A DNA stretch of 60,211 nucleotides from Lachnospiraceae bacterium. Its GTDB lineage: Bacteria; Bacillota; Clostridia; Lachnospirales; Lachnospiraceae. Under the pieces are notes generated by a model. It saw only the letters and a list, made by a program, of their open reading frames with translations. It did no database searches and had not been told where the DNA came from. Location: NCBI GenBank assembly GCA_022763925.1, contig JALERW010000024.1:1-60211 (forward strand). The letters run 5' to 3'. Below are positions 8,757 through 16,887 of this stretch, one piece after another (position 1 is the first letter of the stretch; the number at the start of each line of letters is the position of its first letter). Both the position numbers and the translations under genes were made by a program.

Positions 8757-9416
8757 GTGAGCTACAGTATAGCAATAGACGGTCCCGCGGGTGCGGGAAA
8801 AAGTACCATTGCGAAACGGATCGCAAAGGAATTATCTTTTATATATGTAGATACCGGAGCAATGTACCGGGCGATGGCGCTGCATTTTATAAAGAAGGGG
8901 ATCGATCCGTCGGATGGAGAGAAAATTGCAGCAGAGTGTGCGCGTGCGGATATTTCCATCGAATACCGGAACGGGGAGCAGGTGGTTCTTCTTGACGGGG
9001 AGGATGTTACGGACCGGCTCCGCACGGAGGAGGCCGGGAAAATGGCCTCCGCCACGTCGGTTTATCCACAGGTACGCAGGAAGCTGGTGGAGCTTCAGCG
9101 AAAGCTGGCAGCGTCTGCAAATGTGGTGATGGATGGAAGGGATATCGGGACCTGCGTCCTTCCCGGAGCGCAGCTGAAGATATATCTGACGGCCAGCGCC
9201 CATACCCGGGCAGAGAGGAGATACGCGGAGCTTCGGGCGAAGGGAGAGCATATTTCACTGGAAAAGATCGAGCAGGATATCATGGACCGGGATGCGCGGG
9301 ATATGAACCGGGAATATGCTCCGCTTCGCCAGGCGGAGGATGCGGTACTGATCGACTCTTCTGATCTGACCATTGAGGAGGTCGTGGAGAAAATACTGGA
9401 GCTGGCAGGAAAATAG
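8757..9416 (+). CDS. cmk: Cytidylate kinase
   Basis: A 219-residue P-loop kinase that phosphorylates CMP and dCMP. The Walker A is GPAGAGKST at residues 9-17, followed by YVDTGAMYRA, which binds the nucleotide, and VVMDGRDIGT and RAERRYAEL, all characteristic of Cmk. The start is GTG at 8757, served by AAAGGAG at 8740-8746. It precedes the IspH-S1 fusion, an arrangement seen widely because cmk and rpsA are neighbours in many bacteria. Confidence 0.97.
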   Translation: MSYSIAIDGPAGAGKSTIAKRIAKELSFIYVDTGAMYRAMALHFIKKGIDPSDGEKIAAECARADISIEYRNGEQVVLLDGEDVTDRLRTEEAGKMASATSVYPQVRRKLVELQRKLAASANVVMDGRDIGTCVLPGAQLKIYLTASAHTRAERRYAELRAKGEHISLEKIEQDIMDRDARDMNREYAPLRQAEDAVLIDSSDLTIEEVVEKILELAGK

Positions 9417-9444
9417 ATCTGCAAAAAAAGCAGGGAGGACAGAA

Positions 9445-11364
9445 ATGAAGATTCGCGTGGCGAAGACGGCAGGCTTCTGCTTCGGTGTGGAGCGTGCGGT
9501 AAATAAGGTGTATGAACAGGCAGAAAAAGGCAGAAAGCCGATTTATACCTTCGGCCCCATTATTCACAATGAAGAGGTTGTGAAGGATCTGAAGAAAAGA
9601 GGGGTTTCCGTTCTGGAAAATGAAGAGGAGCTTTCCGGGATCCGGGAAGGAACGGTGATCATCCGTTCTCACGGGGTGGGAAAAGAGATCTACCGGATGA
9701 TCGAAGCACAGGGGCTTTCCTGTGTGGATGCCACCTGCCCGTATGTGCTGAAGATTCACCGGATCGTGGAAAAGGAAAGCCAAAACGGCAGAAGAATCAT
9801 TATCATCGGGAATGCCAGGCATCCGGAAGTCGAGGGGATCCGGGGGCATTGTGCTGCTCCTGTCACCATTATTGAGTCCAGCGAGCAGGCAGAGCAGTTT
9901 TCCGAAAATACGAATGACAAATTTTGTATTGTTTCCCAAACGACATTTAACTACAATAAATTTAAAGAATTAGTTGAAATTATTTTGAAAAAGGGTTATG
10001 ATGTAATTGTTTTAAATACGATTTGCCGGGCTACGGAGGAACGTCAGACGGAGGCAAAAGCCATTGCGGCGGTGTCGGATGCCATGATCGTCATCGGCGG
10101 AAGCCACAGTTCGAATACGCAGAAACTATTTGAAATATGTAAAAAGGAATGCACCAATACTTACTATATACAGACACTTGTTGACTTGGATACAAACCAA
10201 TTACAGTCCATTGATAACGTAGGTATTACCGCAGGGGCATCCACCCCAAAGAATATTATTGAGGAGGTTCAAAAAGAAATGTCAGAAGTAAGTTTTGAAC
10301 AAATGCTGGAAGAATCATTAAAAACAATACGTACAGGAGAGGTGGTAGAAGGCACAGTTATCGGTGTGAAAGAAGATGAGATCATCTTAAATATTGGTTA
10401 CAAGTCAGACGGAATTATCACCCGCAGTGAATATACGAATGATTCCAATGCAGATCTTACCACCATGGTTTCCGTAGGCGACACGATGGAAGCCAAGGTT
10501 CTTAAGGTAAATGACGGCGAAGGCCAGGTTGCTCTTACCTATAAGAGGCTGGCAGCTGAGAAGGGCAGCAAGAGACTGGAGGAGGCCTTCAACAACAAGG
10601 AGGTTCTGACAGCAAAGGTTGCTCAGGTATTAGACGGAGGATTAAGCGTTGTTATTGACGAGTCCCGCATCTTTATCCCGGCAAGTCTCGTATCCGACAC
10701 ATATGAGAAGAACCTGGAGAAATATGCAGGAACCGATATTGAATTTGTGATTACGGAGTTCAATCCGAAGAGAAGAAGAATCATCGGCGACCGCAAGCAG
10801 CTTCTCGTTGCAAAGAAGGCTCAGATGCAGAAGGAGCTCTTTGAGAGAATCCATACAGGAGATGTTGTGGAAGGCGTGATCAAGAACGTAACCGATTTCG
10901 GAGCATTCATCGACCTGGGCGGAGCAGACGGACTGCTTCATATCTCTGAGATGTCCTGGGGAAGAGTGGAGAATCCGAAGAAGATCTTCAAGGTTGGCGA
11001 GAAGCTCACTGTTCTGATCAAGGATATCAAGGAAGACAAGATCGCATTAAGCCTGAAGTTCCCCGATACGAACCCGTGGCTGAATGCGGCTGAGAAATAT
11101 GCTGTAGGAAATGTCGTTGAGGGAAGAGTTGCAAGAATGACCGATTTCGGCGCATTTGTTGAGCTGGAGCCTGGCGTTGACGCTCTGCTCCATGTTTCCC
11201 AGATTTCCAGAGAGCATGTGGAGAAGCCGTCCGATGTACTGAAGGCAGGACAGGTTATCACAGCAAAGGTTGTGGATCTCAATGAGGCAGACAAGAAGAT
11301 CAGCCTCAGCATGAAGGCACTGGAGGCACCGGCAGAGGCAGCTGCTGAAGCTACAGAAGAATAG
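9445..11364 (+). CDS. ispH: IspH-ribosomal protein S1 fusion (HMBPP reductase / S1)
   Basis: A 639-residue bifunctional protein. Residues 1 to about 285 form IspH, the last enzyme of the MEP isoprenoid pathway, with its three 4Fe-4S cysteines at C12 (GFCFGV), C98 (DATCPY) and C194 (NTICRAT). Residues from about 295 on hold four S1 RNA-binding repeats ([52 protein letters not shown]), and the protein ends in an Ala/Glu tail. Such fusions are known in Clostridia. The ATG at 9445 follows GGGAGG at 9432. Codon use turns AT-rich at about 9,900-10,020 and 10,120-10,340, near the domain junction. Confidence 0.95.
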   Translation: MKIRVAKTAGFCFGVERAVNKVYEQAEKGRKPIYTFGPIIHNEEVVKDLKKRGVSVLENEEELSGIREGTVIIRSHGVGKEIYRMIEAQGLSCVDATCPYVLKIHRIVEKESQNGRRIIIIGNARHPEVEGIRGHCAAPVTIIESSEQAEQFSENTNDKFCIVSQTTFNYNKFKELVEIILKKGYDVIVLNTICRATEERQTEAKAIAAVSDAMIVIGGSHSSNTQKLFEICKKECTNTYYIQTLVDLDTNQLQSIDNVGITAGASTPKNIIEEVQKEMSEVSFEQMLEESLKTIRTGEVVEGTVIGVKEDEIILNIGYKSDGIITRSEYTNDSNADLTTMVSVGDTMEAKVLKVNDGEGQVALTYKRLAAEKGSKRLEEAFNNKEVLTAKVAQVLDGGLSVVIDESRIFIPASLVSDTYEKNLEKYAGTDIEFVITEFNPKRRRIIGDRKQLLVAKKAQMQKELFERIHTGDVVEGVIKNVTDFGAFIDLGGADGLLHISEMSWGRVENPKKIFKVGEKLTVLIKDIKEDKIALSLKFPDTNPWLNAAEKYAVGNVVEGRVARMTDFGAFVELEPGVDALLHVSQISREHVEKPSDVLKAGQVITAKVVDLNEADKKISLSMKALEAPAEAAAEATEE

Positions 11365-11400
11365 GATAAGGTTTGATCTGAACCGAACATGGCTGATATA

Positions 11401-11435
11401 CAATAGAAAGTGGAGATTCCACTTTCTATTGTTTT
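11401..11435 (+). terminator. Strong terminator after ispH/S1
   Basis: A perfect 13-bp stem, CAATAGAAAGTGG (11401-11413) with CCACTTTCTATTG (11419-11431), closes a 5-base loop and is followed by TTTT. The region from here to the rnfC start at 11589 is AT-rich. It shows a TATAAA at 11510-11515 but no convincing -35 box, and I see no riboswitch. Confidence 0.88.
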
Positions 11436-11588
11436 GATGATGAATAATGAATTTTTTTCTTTCAATCTATGAAAAAAATTCTTAAATTATTAAATCATTC
11501 TAAAGAAAGTATAAAGAATTCAAAGCAGAATTCCTATGCACCAGGAGCTACTGCTTGAAATATATTTGGAGAAAGAGGGTATAAGTTT

Positions 11589-12905
11589 ATGGCGTTATTG
11601 ACATTCAAGGGCGGTGTCCATCCCTATGACGGTAAAGACTTATCCAAGGATAAACCTATTCTTGAGATTTTACCGAAAGGTGATCTGGTATATCCGCTGT
11701 CACAGCACATCGGCGCTCCTGCCGCACCTGTTGTTGCCGTGGGTGACAGAGTACTGGTGAATCAGAAGATCGCTGAAGCCGGCGGCTTTGTGTCCGCACC
11801 GGTTTATGCGTCTGTGTCCGGTACAGTAAAGGCGATCGAGCCGAGACTTGTGAGCACAGGAAGCATGGTCAACTCCATTATCGTTGAGAACGACGGCAAG
11901 TATGAGGAAGCAGAGCTTCCAAAGGTAAAGCCTCTGGAGGAACTGACGAGAGAAGAGAAGATCAACATGATCAAGAATGCCGGTATCGTTGGTATGGGCG
12001 GAGCCGGATTCCCGACACATGTGAAGCTCTCCCCGAAGGAGCCGGAAAAGATCGAGTATGTAATCGTAAATGCTGCAGAGTGTGAGCCTTATATCACAGC
12101 AGACTACAGAAGAATGCTGGAAAACGGCGAGAAGCTGATCGCAGGACTTAAGATCTCCTTAAGCCTGTTCCCCAACGCAAAGGGAATCATCGGCGTGGAA
12201 GACAACAAAATGGACTGTGTAAAGCATTTACAGGAGCTCGCAAAGGGTGAGTCCAATATCGAAGTAATGGCACTGAAGACCAAGTATCCTCAGGGTGCTG
12301 AGCGTCAGCTGATCTATGCAACCACCGGCCGTGCCATTAATTCCAAGATGCTTCCGGCAGATGCAGGATGTATCGTTGACAACGTAGAGACTGTTATTTC
12401 CATTTATCGTGCAGTGGCAGAAGGAAAGCCTCTGACCAGCAGAGTCGTTACCATTACCGGCCAGGCGATCGCTGAGCCCAGAAACTTCCTGGCACCTCTC
12501 GGCATCAACTTCAATGAGCTGATCGAAGCTGCAGGCGGATACAAGAGCGAGCCTCAGAAGCTGATCTCCGGCGGCCCGATGATGGGATTTGCAATGTACA
12601 GCACGGACTGCCCGGTGACGAAGACTTCTTCCGCACTGCTGGCATTTACCGAGGATGAGGTTTCCAGATATGCCGAGACCGCATGTATCAACTGCGGACG
12701 CTGCGTATCCGTATGTCCGTCCCGTATCGTTCCGTCCAGACTTGCGGATTATTCCCAGAATAATGTTCCGGAGCTGTTTGAAAAATGGGAAGGTCTGGAA
12801 TGTATTGAGTGCGGAAGCTGCAGCTATGTATGTCCTGCAAAGCGCCCGCTTGCACAGGCCATCCGCTCCATGAAGAAAACCGTCATCGCAAGCAAGAGAA
12901 AATAA
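11589..12905 (+). CDS. rnfC: Rnf complex subunit RnfC
   Basis: A 438-residue peripheral subunit that accepts or donates electrons at the NADH side of the ferredoxin:NAD+ oxidoreductase. An N-terminal region (FKGGVHPYDGKD) precedes the flavin/NADH-binding Rossmann-like part with NAAECEPY and GIVGMGGAGFPTH, as in NuoF-type proteins. Two 4Fe-4S motifs follow near the C-terminus: CINCGRCVSVCP and CIECGSCSYVCP. It opens the six-gene rnfCDGEAB operon in the order seen in acetogens and other Clostridia. GGAGAAAGAGGG lies ahead of the ATG. Confidence 0.97.
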   Translation: MALLTFKGGVHPYDGKDLSKDKPILEILPKGDLVYPLSQHIGAPAAPVVAVGDRVLVNQKIAEAGGFVSAPVYASVSGTVKAIEPRLVSTGSMVNSIIVENDGKYEEAELPKVKPLEELTREEKINMIKNAGIVGMGGAGFPTHVKLSPKEPEKIEYVIVNAAECEPYITADYRRMLENGEKLIAGLKISLSLFPNAKGIIGVEDNKMDCVKHLQELAKGESNIEVMALKTKYPQGAERQLIYATTGRAINSKMLPADAGCIVDNVETVISIYRAVAEGKPLTSRVVTITGQAIAEPRNFLAPLGINFNELIEAAGGYKSEPQKLISGGPMMGFAMYSTDCPVTKTSSALLAFTEDEVSRYAETACINCGRCVSVCPSRIVPSRLADYSQNNVPELFEKWEGLECIECGSCSYVCPAKRPLAQAIRSMKKTVIASKRK

Positions 12906-12933
12906 TAGAATCTAGAGAAAGAGGTGGAAAGCT

Positions 12934-13878
12934 GTGAGTGGATTATTAAATGTATCATCCTCACCACACGTTCGTTCCAAAGATACGACAAGCAAGATCA
13001 TGATGTACGTATTCATCGCACTGATGCCTGCGAGTCTCTTTGGTATTTATAATTTCGGAATCAACGCGTTAATTGTTATCGCAGTTACCGTTGGTGCTGC
13101 TGTTGCTGCAGAATATTTATATGAGAAGGCAATGCATAAGACCTGTACCGTCGGAGACTGGTCAGCTGCAGTTACCGGACTTCTTCTTGCACTGAACCTT
13201 CCCTGCCCTTACGGAACAGAGAATCTGATCCGTATGTGCCTGCTGGGCATTCTCGGAAGTGCGTTTGCAATCATCGTTGTAAAGCAGCTCTTCGGAGGAC
13301 TTGGCCAGAACTTCATGAACCCGGCACTGGGTGCAAGATGCTTCCTTCTGATTTCCTTTACCGGAAGAATGACAACCTTCACCTATGACGGTGTAACCGG
13401 TGCTACTCCCCTTGCACTGTTAAAGGCAGGAGAGAGCGTAAATGTACTGGATATGGTAATCGGACGTATCCCCGGAACCATCGGTGAGACATCCGTGATC
13501 GCCATCGTGATCGGTGCGATCTTCCTGATCTGGATGGATGTGATCGATCTTCGCATCCCCGGTACATATATCGTAACCTTTGCTGTGTTTGCATTCATCT
13601 TCGGACAGCATAACCTCGGTTATGTCTGTGCAGAGCTGGCAGGCGGCGGACTGATGCTCGGTGCATTCTTCATGGCTACCGACTATGTGACGAGTCCCAT
13701 CACAAAGAAGGGCCAGATCTTATATGGTATTCTTCTTGGATGTCTGACCGGACTGTTCCGTATTTTCGGAGGCTCCGCAGAGGGTGTATCCTATGCAATC
13801 ATCTTCAGTAACCTTCTGGTTCCGCTGATCGAGCGCATAACCATTCCGAAGGCATTCGGTAAAGGAGGCGAGAAATAA
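12934..13878 (+). CDS. rnfD: Rnf complex subunit RnfD
   Basis: A 314-residue integral membrane subunit with about eight to ten hydrophobic segments. The covalent flavin site is visible as VTGATPLALL, with the acceptor threonine at residue 158, matching the (S/T)GAT consensus flavinylated by ApbE. It belongs to the ion-pumping membrane core. The GTG start at 12934 is preceded by GAGGTGG. The last codon overlaps the ATG of rnfG (TAATG). Confidence 0.97.
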   Translation: MSGLLNVSSSPHVRSKDTTSKIMMYVFIALMPASLFGIYNFGINALIVIAVTVGAAVAAEYLYEKAMHKTCTVGDWSAAVTGLLLALNLPCPYGTENLIRMCLLGILGSAFAIIVVKQLFGGLGQNFMNPALGARCFLLISFTGRMTTFTYDGVTGATPLALLKAGESVNVLDMVIGRIPGTIGETSVIAIVIGAIFLIWMDVIDLRIPGTYIVTFAVFAFIFGQHNLGYVCAELAGGGLMLGAFFMATDYVTSPITKKGQILYGILLGCLTGLFRIFGGSAEGVSYAIIFSNLLVPLIERITIPKAFGKGGEK

Positions 13879-14471
13879 TGAAAAATACGATTATTAAAGA
13901 CACAGTTCATATCACCATTATTACTCTGGTAGCTGGTCTGGCTCTCGGCCTTGTAAACGAAATTACCAAGGATCCTATCGCTGAGCAGGAAGCAAAGGCA
14001 AAGGCTGAGGCATGCAAGGCGGTATTTGCGGATGCGGATGATTTCTCCGAGGCAATTGATCTTTCAAATGTTGATGCTGTTCTCGCGGATGCAGGACTGA
14101 CCGGAAAGGCAGACGTGGAGGAAGCACTTGTTGCCAAGAAGGGCGGCGAATCTGTAGGTGTCGTAGTAACGGTTGTTGATCATGAAGGATACGGCGGAGA
14201 TATCAAATTCACCGTTGGTATCACAAATGAGAGTACGATCAGCGGACTTTCCATTCTGTCCATCGGTGAGACCGCAGGTCTTGGTATGAAGGCTCAGACA
14301 ACCAACTGGAAGGATCAGTTCGTAGGTATGTCTGCAGATGCTCCGCTTGAATATACGAAAAACGGTGAAGAAGGCAAGGTTGACGCCATCAGCGGTGCAA
14401 CCGTTACCACAAATGCCATGACGAACGGAACCAATGCGGCGATTGCTCTGTATCAGAGCATTCAGGAATAG
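13878..14471 (+). CDS. rnfG: Rnf complex subunit RnfG (FMN-binding)
   Basis: A 197-residue subunit with one N-terminal membrane helix (about residues 8-25) and an extracytoplasmic FMN-binding domain. The flavinylation site is DAISGATVTTNA, with the acceptor threonine at residue 175, where ApbE would attach FMN through a phosphoester bond. It starts inside the rnfD stop codon, so the two are translationally coupled. The ApbE-type lipoprotein at 19717-20706 is the obvious partner enzyme. Confidence 0.97.
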   Translation: MKNTIIKDTVHITIITLVAGLALGLVNEITKDPIAEQEAKAKAEACKAVFADADDFSEAIDLSNVDAVLADAGLTGKADVEEALVAKKGGESVGVVVTVVDHEGYGGDIKFTVGITNESTISGLSILSIGETAGLGMKAQTTNWKDQFVGMSADAPLEYTKNGEEGKVDAISGATVTTNAMTNGTNAAIALYQSIQE

Positions 14472-14483
14472 GAGGGAAATACT

Positions 14484-15128
14484 TTGAACAAATATATGGA
14501 ACGAGTGACCAATGGTCTCTTTAAAGAAAACCCTACCTTTGTGATCATGCTCGGTATGTGTCCGACACTGGCTGTAACCACATCCGCATTCAACGGATTA
14601 GGTATGGGTCTTACAACAACCGCAGTACTGATTTTGTGTAATGTTCTGATTGCGGCGCTGCGTAATTTTATTCCGGATAAGGTTCGTATCCCCGGCTTTA
14701 TTGTAGTTATTGCTTCATTTGTAACATTAACTCAGCTGCTGTTAAAGGCTTTCCTGCCTGCACTGGATGCTGCTCTGGGTCTTTACATCCCGCTGATCGT
14801 TGTTAACTGTATCATCATGGGCCGTGCGGAGGCATATGCCTGCAAGAATCCGGTGATGATGTCTCTGTTTGACGGCGTTGGTATGGGCCTTGGCTTTACC
14901 TGGGCGCTGACTGTTATTGGTGCGGTACGTGAGCTGATCGGAGCAGGACAGATCTTTGGCTTCCAGGTTCTTCCGGAGGCAGTATATGAGCCTGTTACTA
15001 TTTTCATCCTGGCACCGGGCGCATTCCTTGTTCTGGCATTCCTTGTGGCGATTCAGAACAAGATCAATCTGAACAATGAGAAGAAAGCAAAGGCTGCAAG
15101 AAAAGCAGCTGCTGCAAAAGCTGAATAG
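14484..15128 (+). CDS. rnfE: Rnf complex subunit RnfE
   Basis: A 214-residue membrane subunit of the RnfA/RnfE/NqrD/NqrE family, with about six hydrophobic segments and the conserved NCIIMGRAEAYA segment. Together with RnfA it forms the antiparallel pair of half-channels that hold an intramembrane iron-sulfur centre. The start is a TTG at 14484, chosen because GGAGGG at 14471-14476 is well spaced and the protein then begins MNKYMERVTNGL as in homologues. The last 15 or so residues are an Ala/Lys-rich tail (KKAKAARKAAAAKAE), unusual for this subunit. Confidence 0.96.
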   Translation: MNKYMERVTNGLFKENPTFVIMLGMCPTLAVTTSAFNGLGMGLTTTAVLILCNVLIAALRNFIPDKVRIPGFIVVIASFVTLTQLLLKAFLPALDAALGLYIPLIVVNCIIMGRAEAYACKNPVMMSLFDGVGMGLGFTWALTVIGAVRELIGAGQIFGFQVLPEAVYEPVTIFILAPGAFLVLAFLVAIQNKINLNNEKKAKAARKAAAAKAE

Positions 15129-15142
15129 GAGGGTGAGTACAG

Positions 15143-15718
15143 ATGGGAAATTTGTTAATTATTGCAATCGGTTCTGCGCTTGTAAGTAACGTTGTACTTA
15201 GCCAGTTCCTTGGAATTTGTCCTTTCCTTGGTGTATCCAAGAAGGTAGAAACTGCAGCCGGCATGGGTGTTGCCGTTATCTTTGTTATTACCCTTGCATC
15301 TACGATTACAATTTTACTTTACGATTTTATTATGGTTCCGCTGAATATCGAGTACCTGCAGACAATTGTGTTTATCCTTGTTATTGCAGCTCTCGTACAG
15401 TTTGTGGAAATGTTCCTGAAGAAATCCATGCCTTCTCTGTACAATGCGCTGGGCGTATATCTTCCGCTGATCACCACCAACTGTGCAGTTCTTGGTGTGG
15501 CTCTGACCAATGTACAGAAAAGCTATAATATCATTGAGAGTATCGTAAACGGCTTTGCTACGGCTGTTGGTTTCACAATCTCCATCGTGATCCTGGCCGG
15601 TATCCGTGAGAAGATGGAATACAACGATTTTCCGGCTGCCTTCAAGGGATCCCCGATCGTTCTGATTACCGCTTCTCTGATGGCTATTGCCTTCTTCGGA
15701 TTCTCGGGAATTATTTAA
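15143..15718 (+). CDS. rnfA: Rnf complex subunit RnfA
   Basis: A 191-residue membrane subunit, paralogous to RnfE, with six hydrophobic segments. The conserved LSQFLGICPFLGVSKK near residue 15-30 and TTNCAVLGVAL near residue 110 carry the two cysteines expected to bind the intramembrane 2Fe-2S cluster with their RnfE counterparts. AGGAGGGTGAG precedes the ATG. It is followed 13 bases later by rnfB. Confidence 0.97.
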   Translation: MGNLLIIAIGSALVSNVVLSQFLGICPFLGVSKKVETAAGMGVAVIFVITLASTITILLYDFIMVPLNIEYLQTIVFILVIAALVQFVEMFLKKSMPSLYNALGVYLPLITTNCAVLGVALTNVQKSYNIIESIVNGFATAVGFTISIVILAGIREKMEYNDFPAAFKGSPIVLITASLMAIAFFGFSGII

Positions 15719-15731
15719 GGAGGGCTGGAAG

Positions 15732-16667
15732 ATGAGTGTACAGGCAATTATTATTGCTACTGTTGTAATTGCGGCAGTTGGCTTATTTATCGGTATCTTC
15801 CTTGGAGTTGCCGGTGTAAAATTTGAAGTTGAAGTTGACGAGAAGGCAGTTGCCGTTCGTGAAGAGCTGCCCGGCGCAAACTGCGGTGGCTGCGGATTTG
15901 CGGGCTGTGACGGACTGGCTGCAGCAATTGCTGCAGGAACAGCTCCGGTAAACGGCTGTCCGGTATGCAGCGAGGAGGCATGCAATAAGATCGCTGCGAT
16001 CATGGGTGTGGAAGCCGGAAGCGGCGAGAAGATGGTTGCATTTGTTAAATGTGCCGGAACCTGTGAGAAAGCAAAAGAAAAATACCAGTACAGCGGTGTT
16101 CAGGATTGTAATATGGCTGCAGCACTTCCGGGTGCAGGCTCCAAGGCATGCTCCTATGGCTGTATGGGTTATGGCTCCTGCGTGGCTGCATGTCCGTTTG
16201 ATGCAATTCATGTTGTGGACGGCGTTGCCGTTGTGGATCCGGTAGAATGTAAGGCCTGCAGCAAGTGTATCGCTGCCTGCCCGAAGAAGCTGATCGAGCT
16301 CGTTCCTTACAAGGCAGAGTGCCGTGTAGAGTGCAGCTCTCATGACAAGGGCAAAGACGTTATGGCTGTATGCTCCGTTGGATGTATCGGCTGCGGAATC
16401 TGTGCAAAGCAGTGTCCGAAGGAAGCCATCACCATGGAGAACAACGTGGCTCATATCGATTATGAGAAATGTATCAGCTGCGGAATCTGTGCTGCCAAGT
16501 GCCCGAAGGGTATCATTACCATGAATGCCAAGGCGCAGAAGATCAAAGAGATCGATGCCAAGAAGAAAGCAGAAGCTGCTGCAAAGGCCAAGGAGGCCGC
16601 TGCCGCTAAGGCTGCTGCTGCGAAGGCAGAAGCTGCTGCAAAGGCAGAGGAGAAGCCGGAGGCATAG
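15732..16667 (+). CDS. rnfB: Rnf complex subunit RnfB
   Basis: A 311-residue ferredoxin-type subunit that takes electrons from reduced ferredoxin. It has an N-terminal membrane helix (residues 4-26), the 4Fe-4S motif CGGCGFAGCDG with further cysteines, then ferredoxin-like motifs (CVAACPFDAI, CSKCIAACPKKLI, CGICAKQCPKEAI, CGICAAKCPKGII). The ATG at 15732 is used because AAGGAGGG lies just ahead of it. The last 45 residues are an Ala/Lys/Glu-rich tail encoded partly by a 20-bp direct repeat. It closes the rnf operon before a terminator. Confidence 0.96.
   Translation: MSVQAIIIATVVIAAVGLFIGIFLGVAGVKFEVEVDEKAVAVREELPGANCGGCGFAGCDGLAAAIAAGTAPVNGCPVCSEEACNKIAAIMGVEAGSGEKMVAFVKCAGTCEKAKEKYQYSGVQDCNMAAALPGAGSKACSYGCMGYGSCVAACPFDAIHVVDGVAVVDPVECKACSKCIAACPKKLIELVPYKAECRVECSSHDKGKDVMAVCSVGCIGCGICAKQCPKEAITMENNVAHIDYEKCISCGICAAKCPKGIITMNAKAQKIKEIDAKKKAEAAAKAKEAAAAKAAAAKAEAAAKAEEKPEA
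16569..16645 (+). repeat. 20-bp direct repeat in the rnfB tail
   Basis: The same 20 bases, beginning gcagaagctg, occur at 16569-16588 and 16626-16645, 57 bases (19 codons) apart and in frame. They encode the same AEAAAKA residues in the Ala/Lys tail, which fits growth of the tail by slippage or unequal recombination. Confidence 0.85.
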
Positions 16668-16702
16668 TACAGCTTTTGTATGAAACAAAAGAAATATTGG
16701 AA

Positions 16703-16737
16703 GGGTCAGGGTATCATAAGATATCCTGGCCCTTTTT
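16703..16737 (+). terminator. Terminator of the rnf operon
   Basis: GGGTCAGGGTAT pairs with ATATCCTGGCCC (two G-U pairs) around a short loop and is followed by TTTTT at 16733-16737. Confidence 0.85.
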
Positions 16738-16746
16738 GACGTAATG

Positions 16747-16770
16747 CTTAAGTTTTTATAAAAATTTAAG
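16747..16770. repeat. 24-bp AT-rich palindrome upstream of PBP1A promoter
   Basis: CTTAAGTTTTTATAAAAATTTAAG is an almost perfect palindrome (one mismatched pair) placed 8 bases upstream of the -35 of the PBP1A promoter. It could be an operator for a dimeric regulator or an AT-rich UP element. Confidence 0.5.
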
Positions 16771-16778
16771 AAAAGGAC

Positions 16779-16807
16779 TTGTCGGATTTTTTTTTCGGAT
16801 GTATATT
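16779..16807 (+). promoter_or_regulatory. SigA-type promoter for PBP1A, with leader hairpin
   Basis: TTGTCG (16779-16784), 17 bases, TATATT (16802-16807). The leader of about 75 bases contains an imperfect hairpin at 16828-16860 (ATCTGTCTGCGGC with GCCGCGCACAGAT) ahead of the ribosome site. Confidence 0.6.
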
Positions 16808-16887
16808 TGCCTTTAAAAAGAAAAAGAATCTGTCTGCGGCGTTATAGCCGCGCACAGATATTCGTATACTGAATGGGAGGCAGAAAA

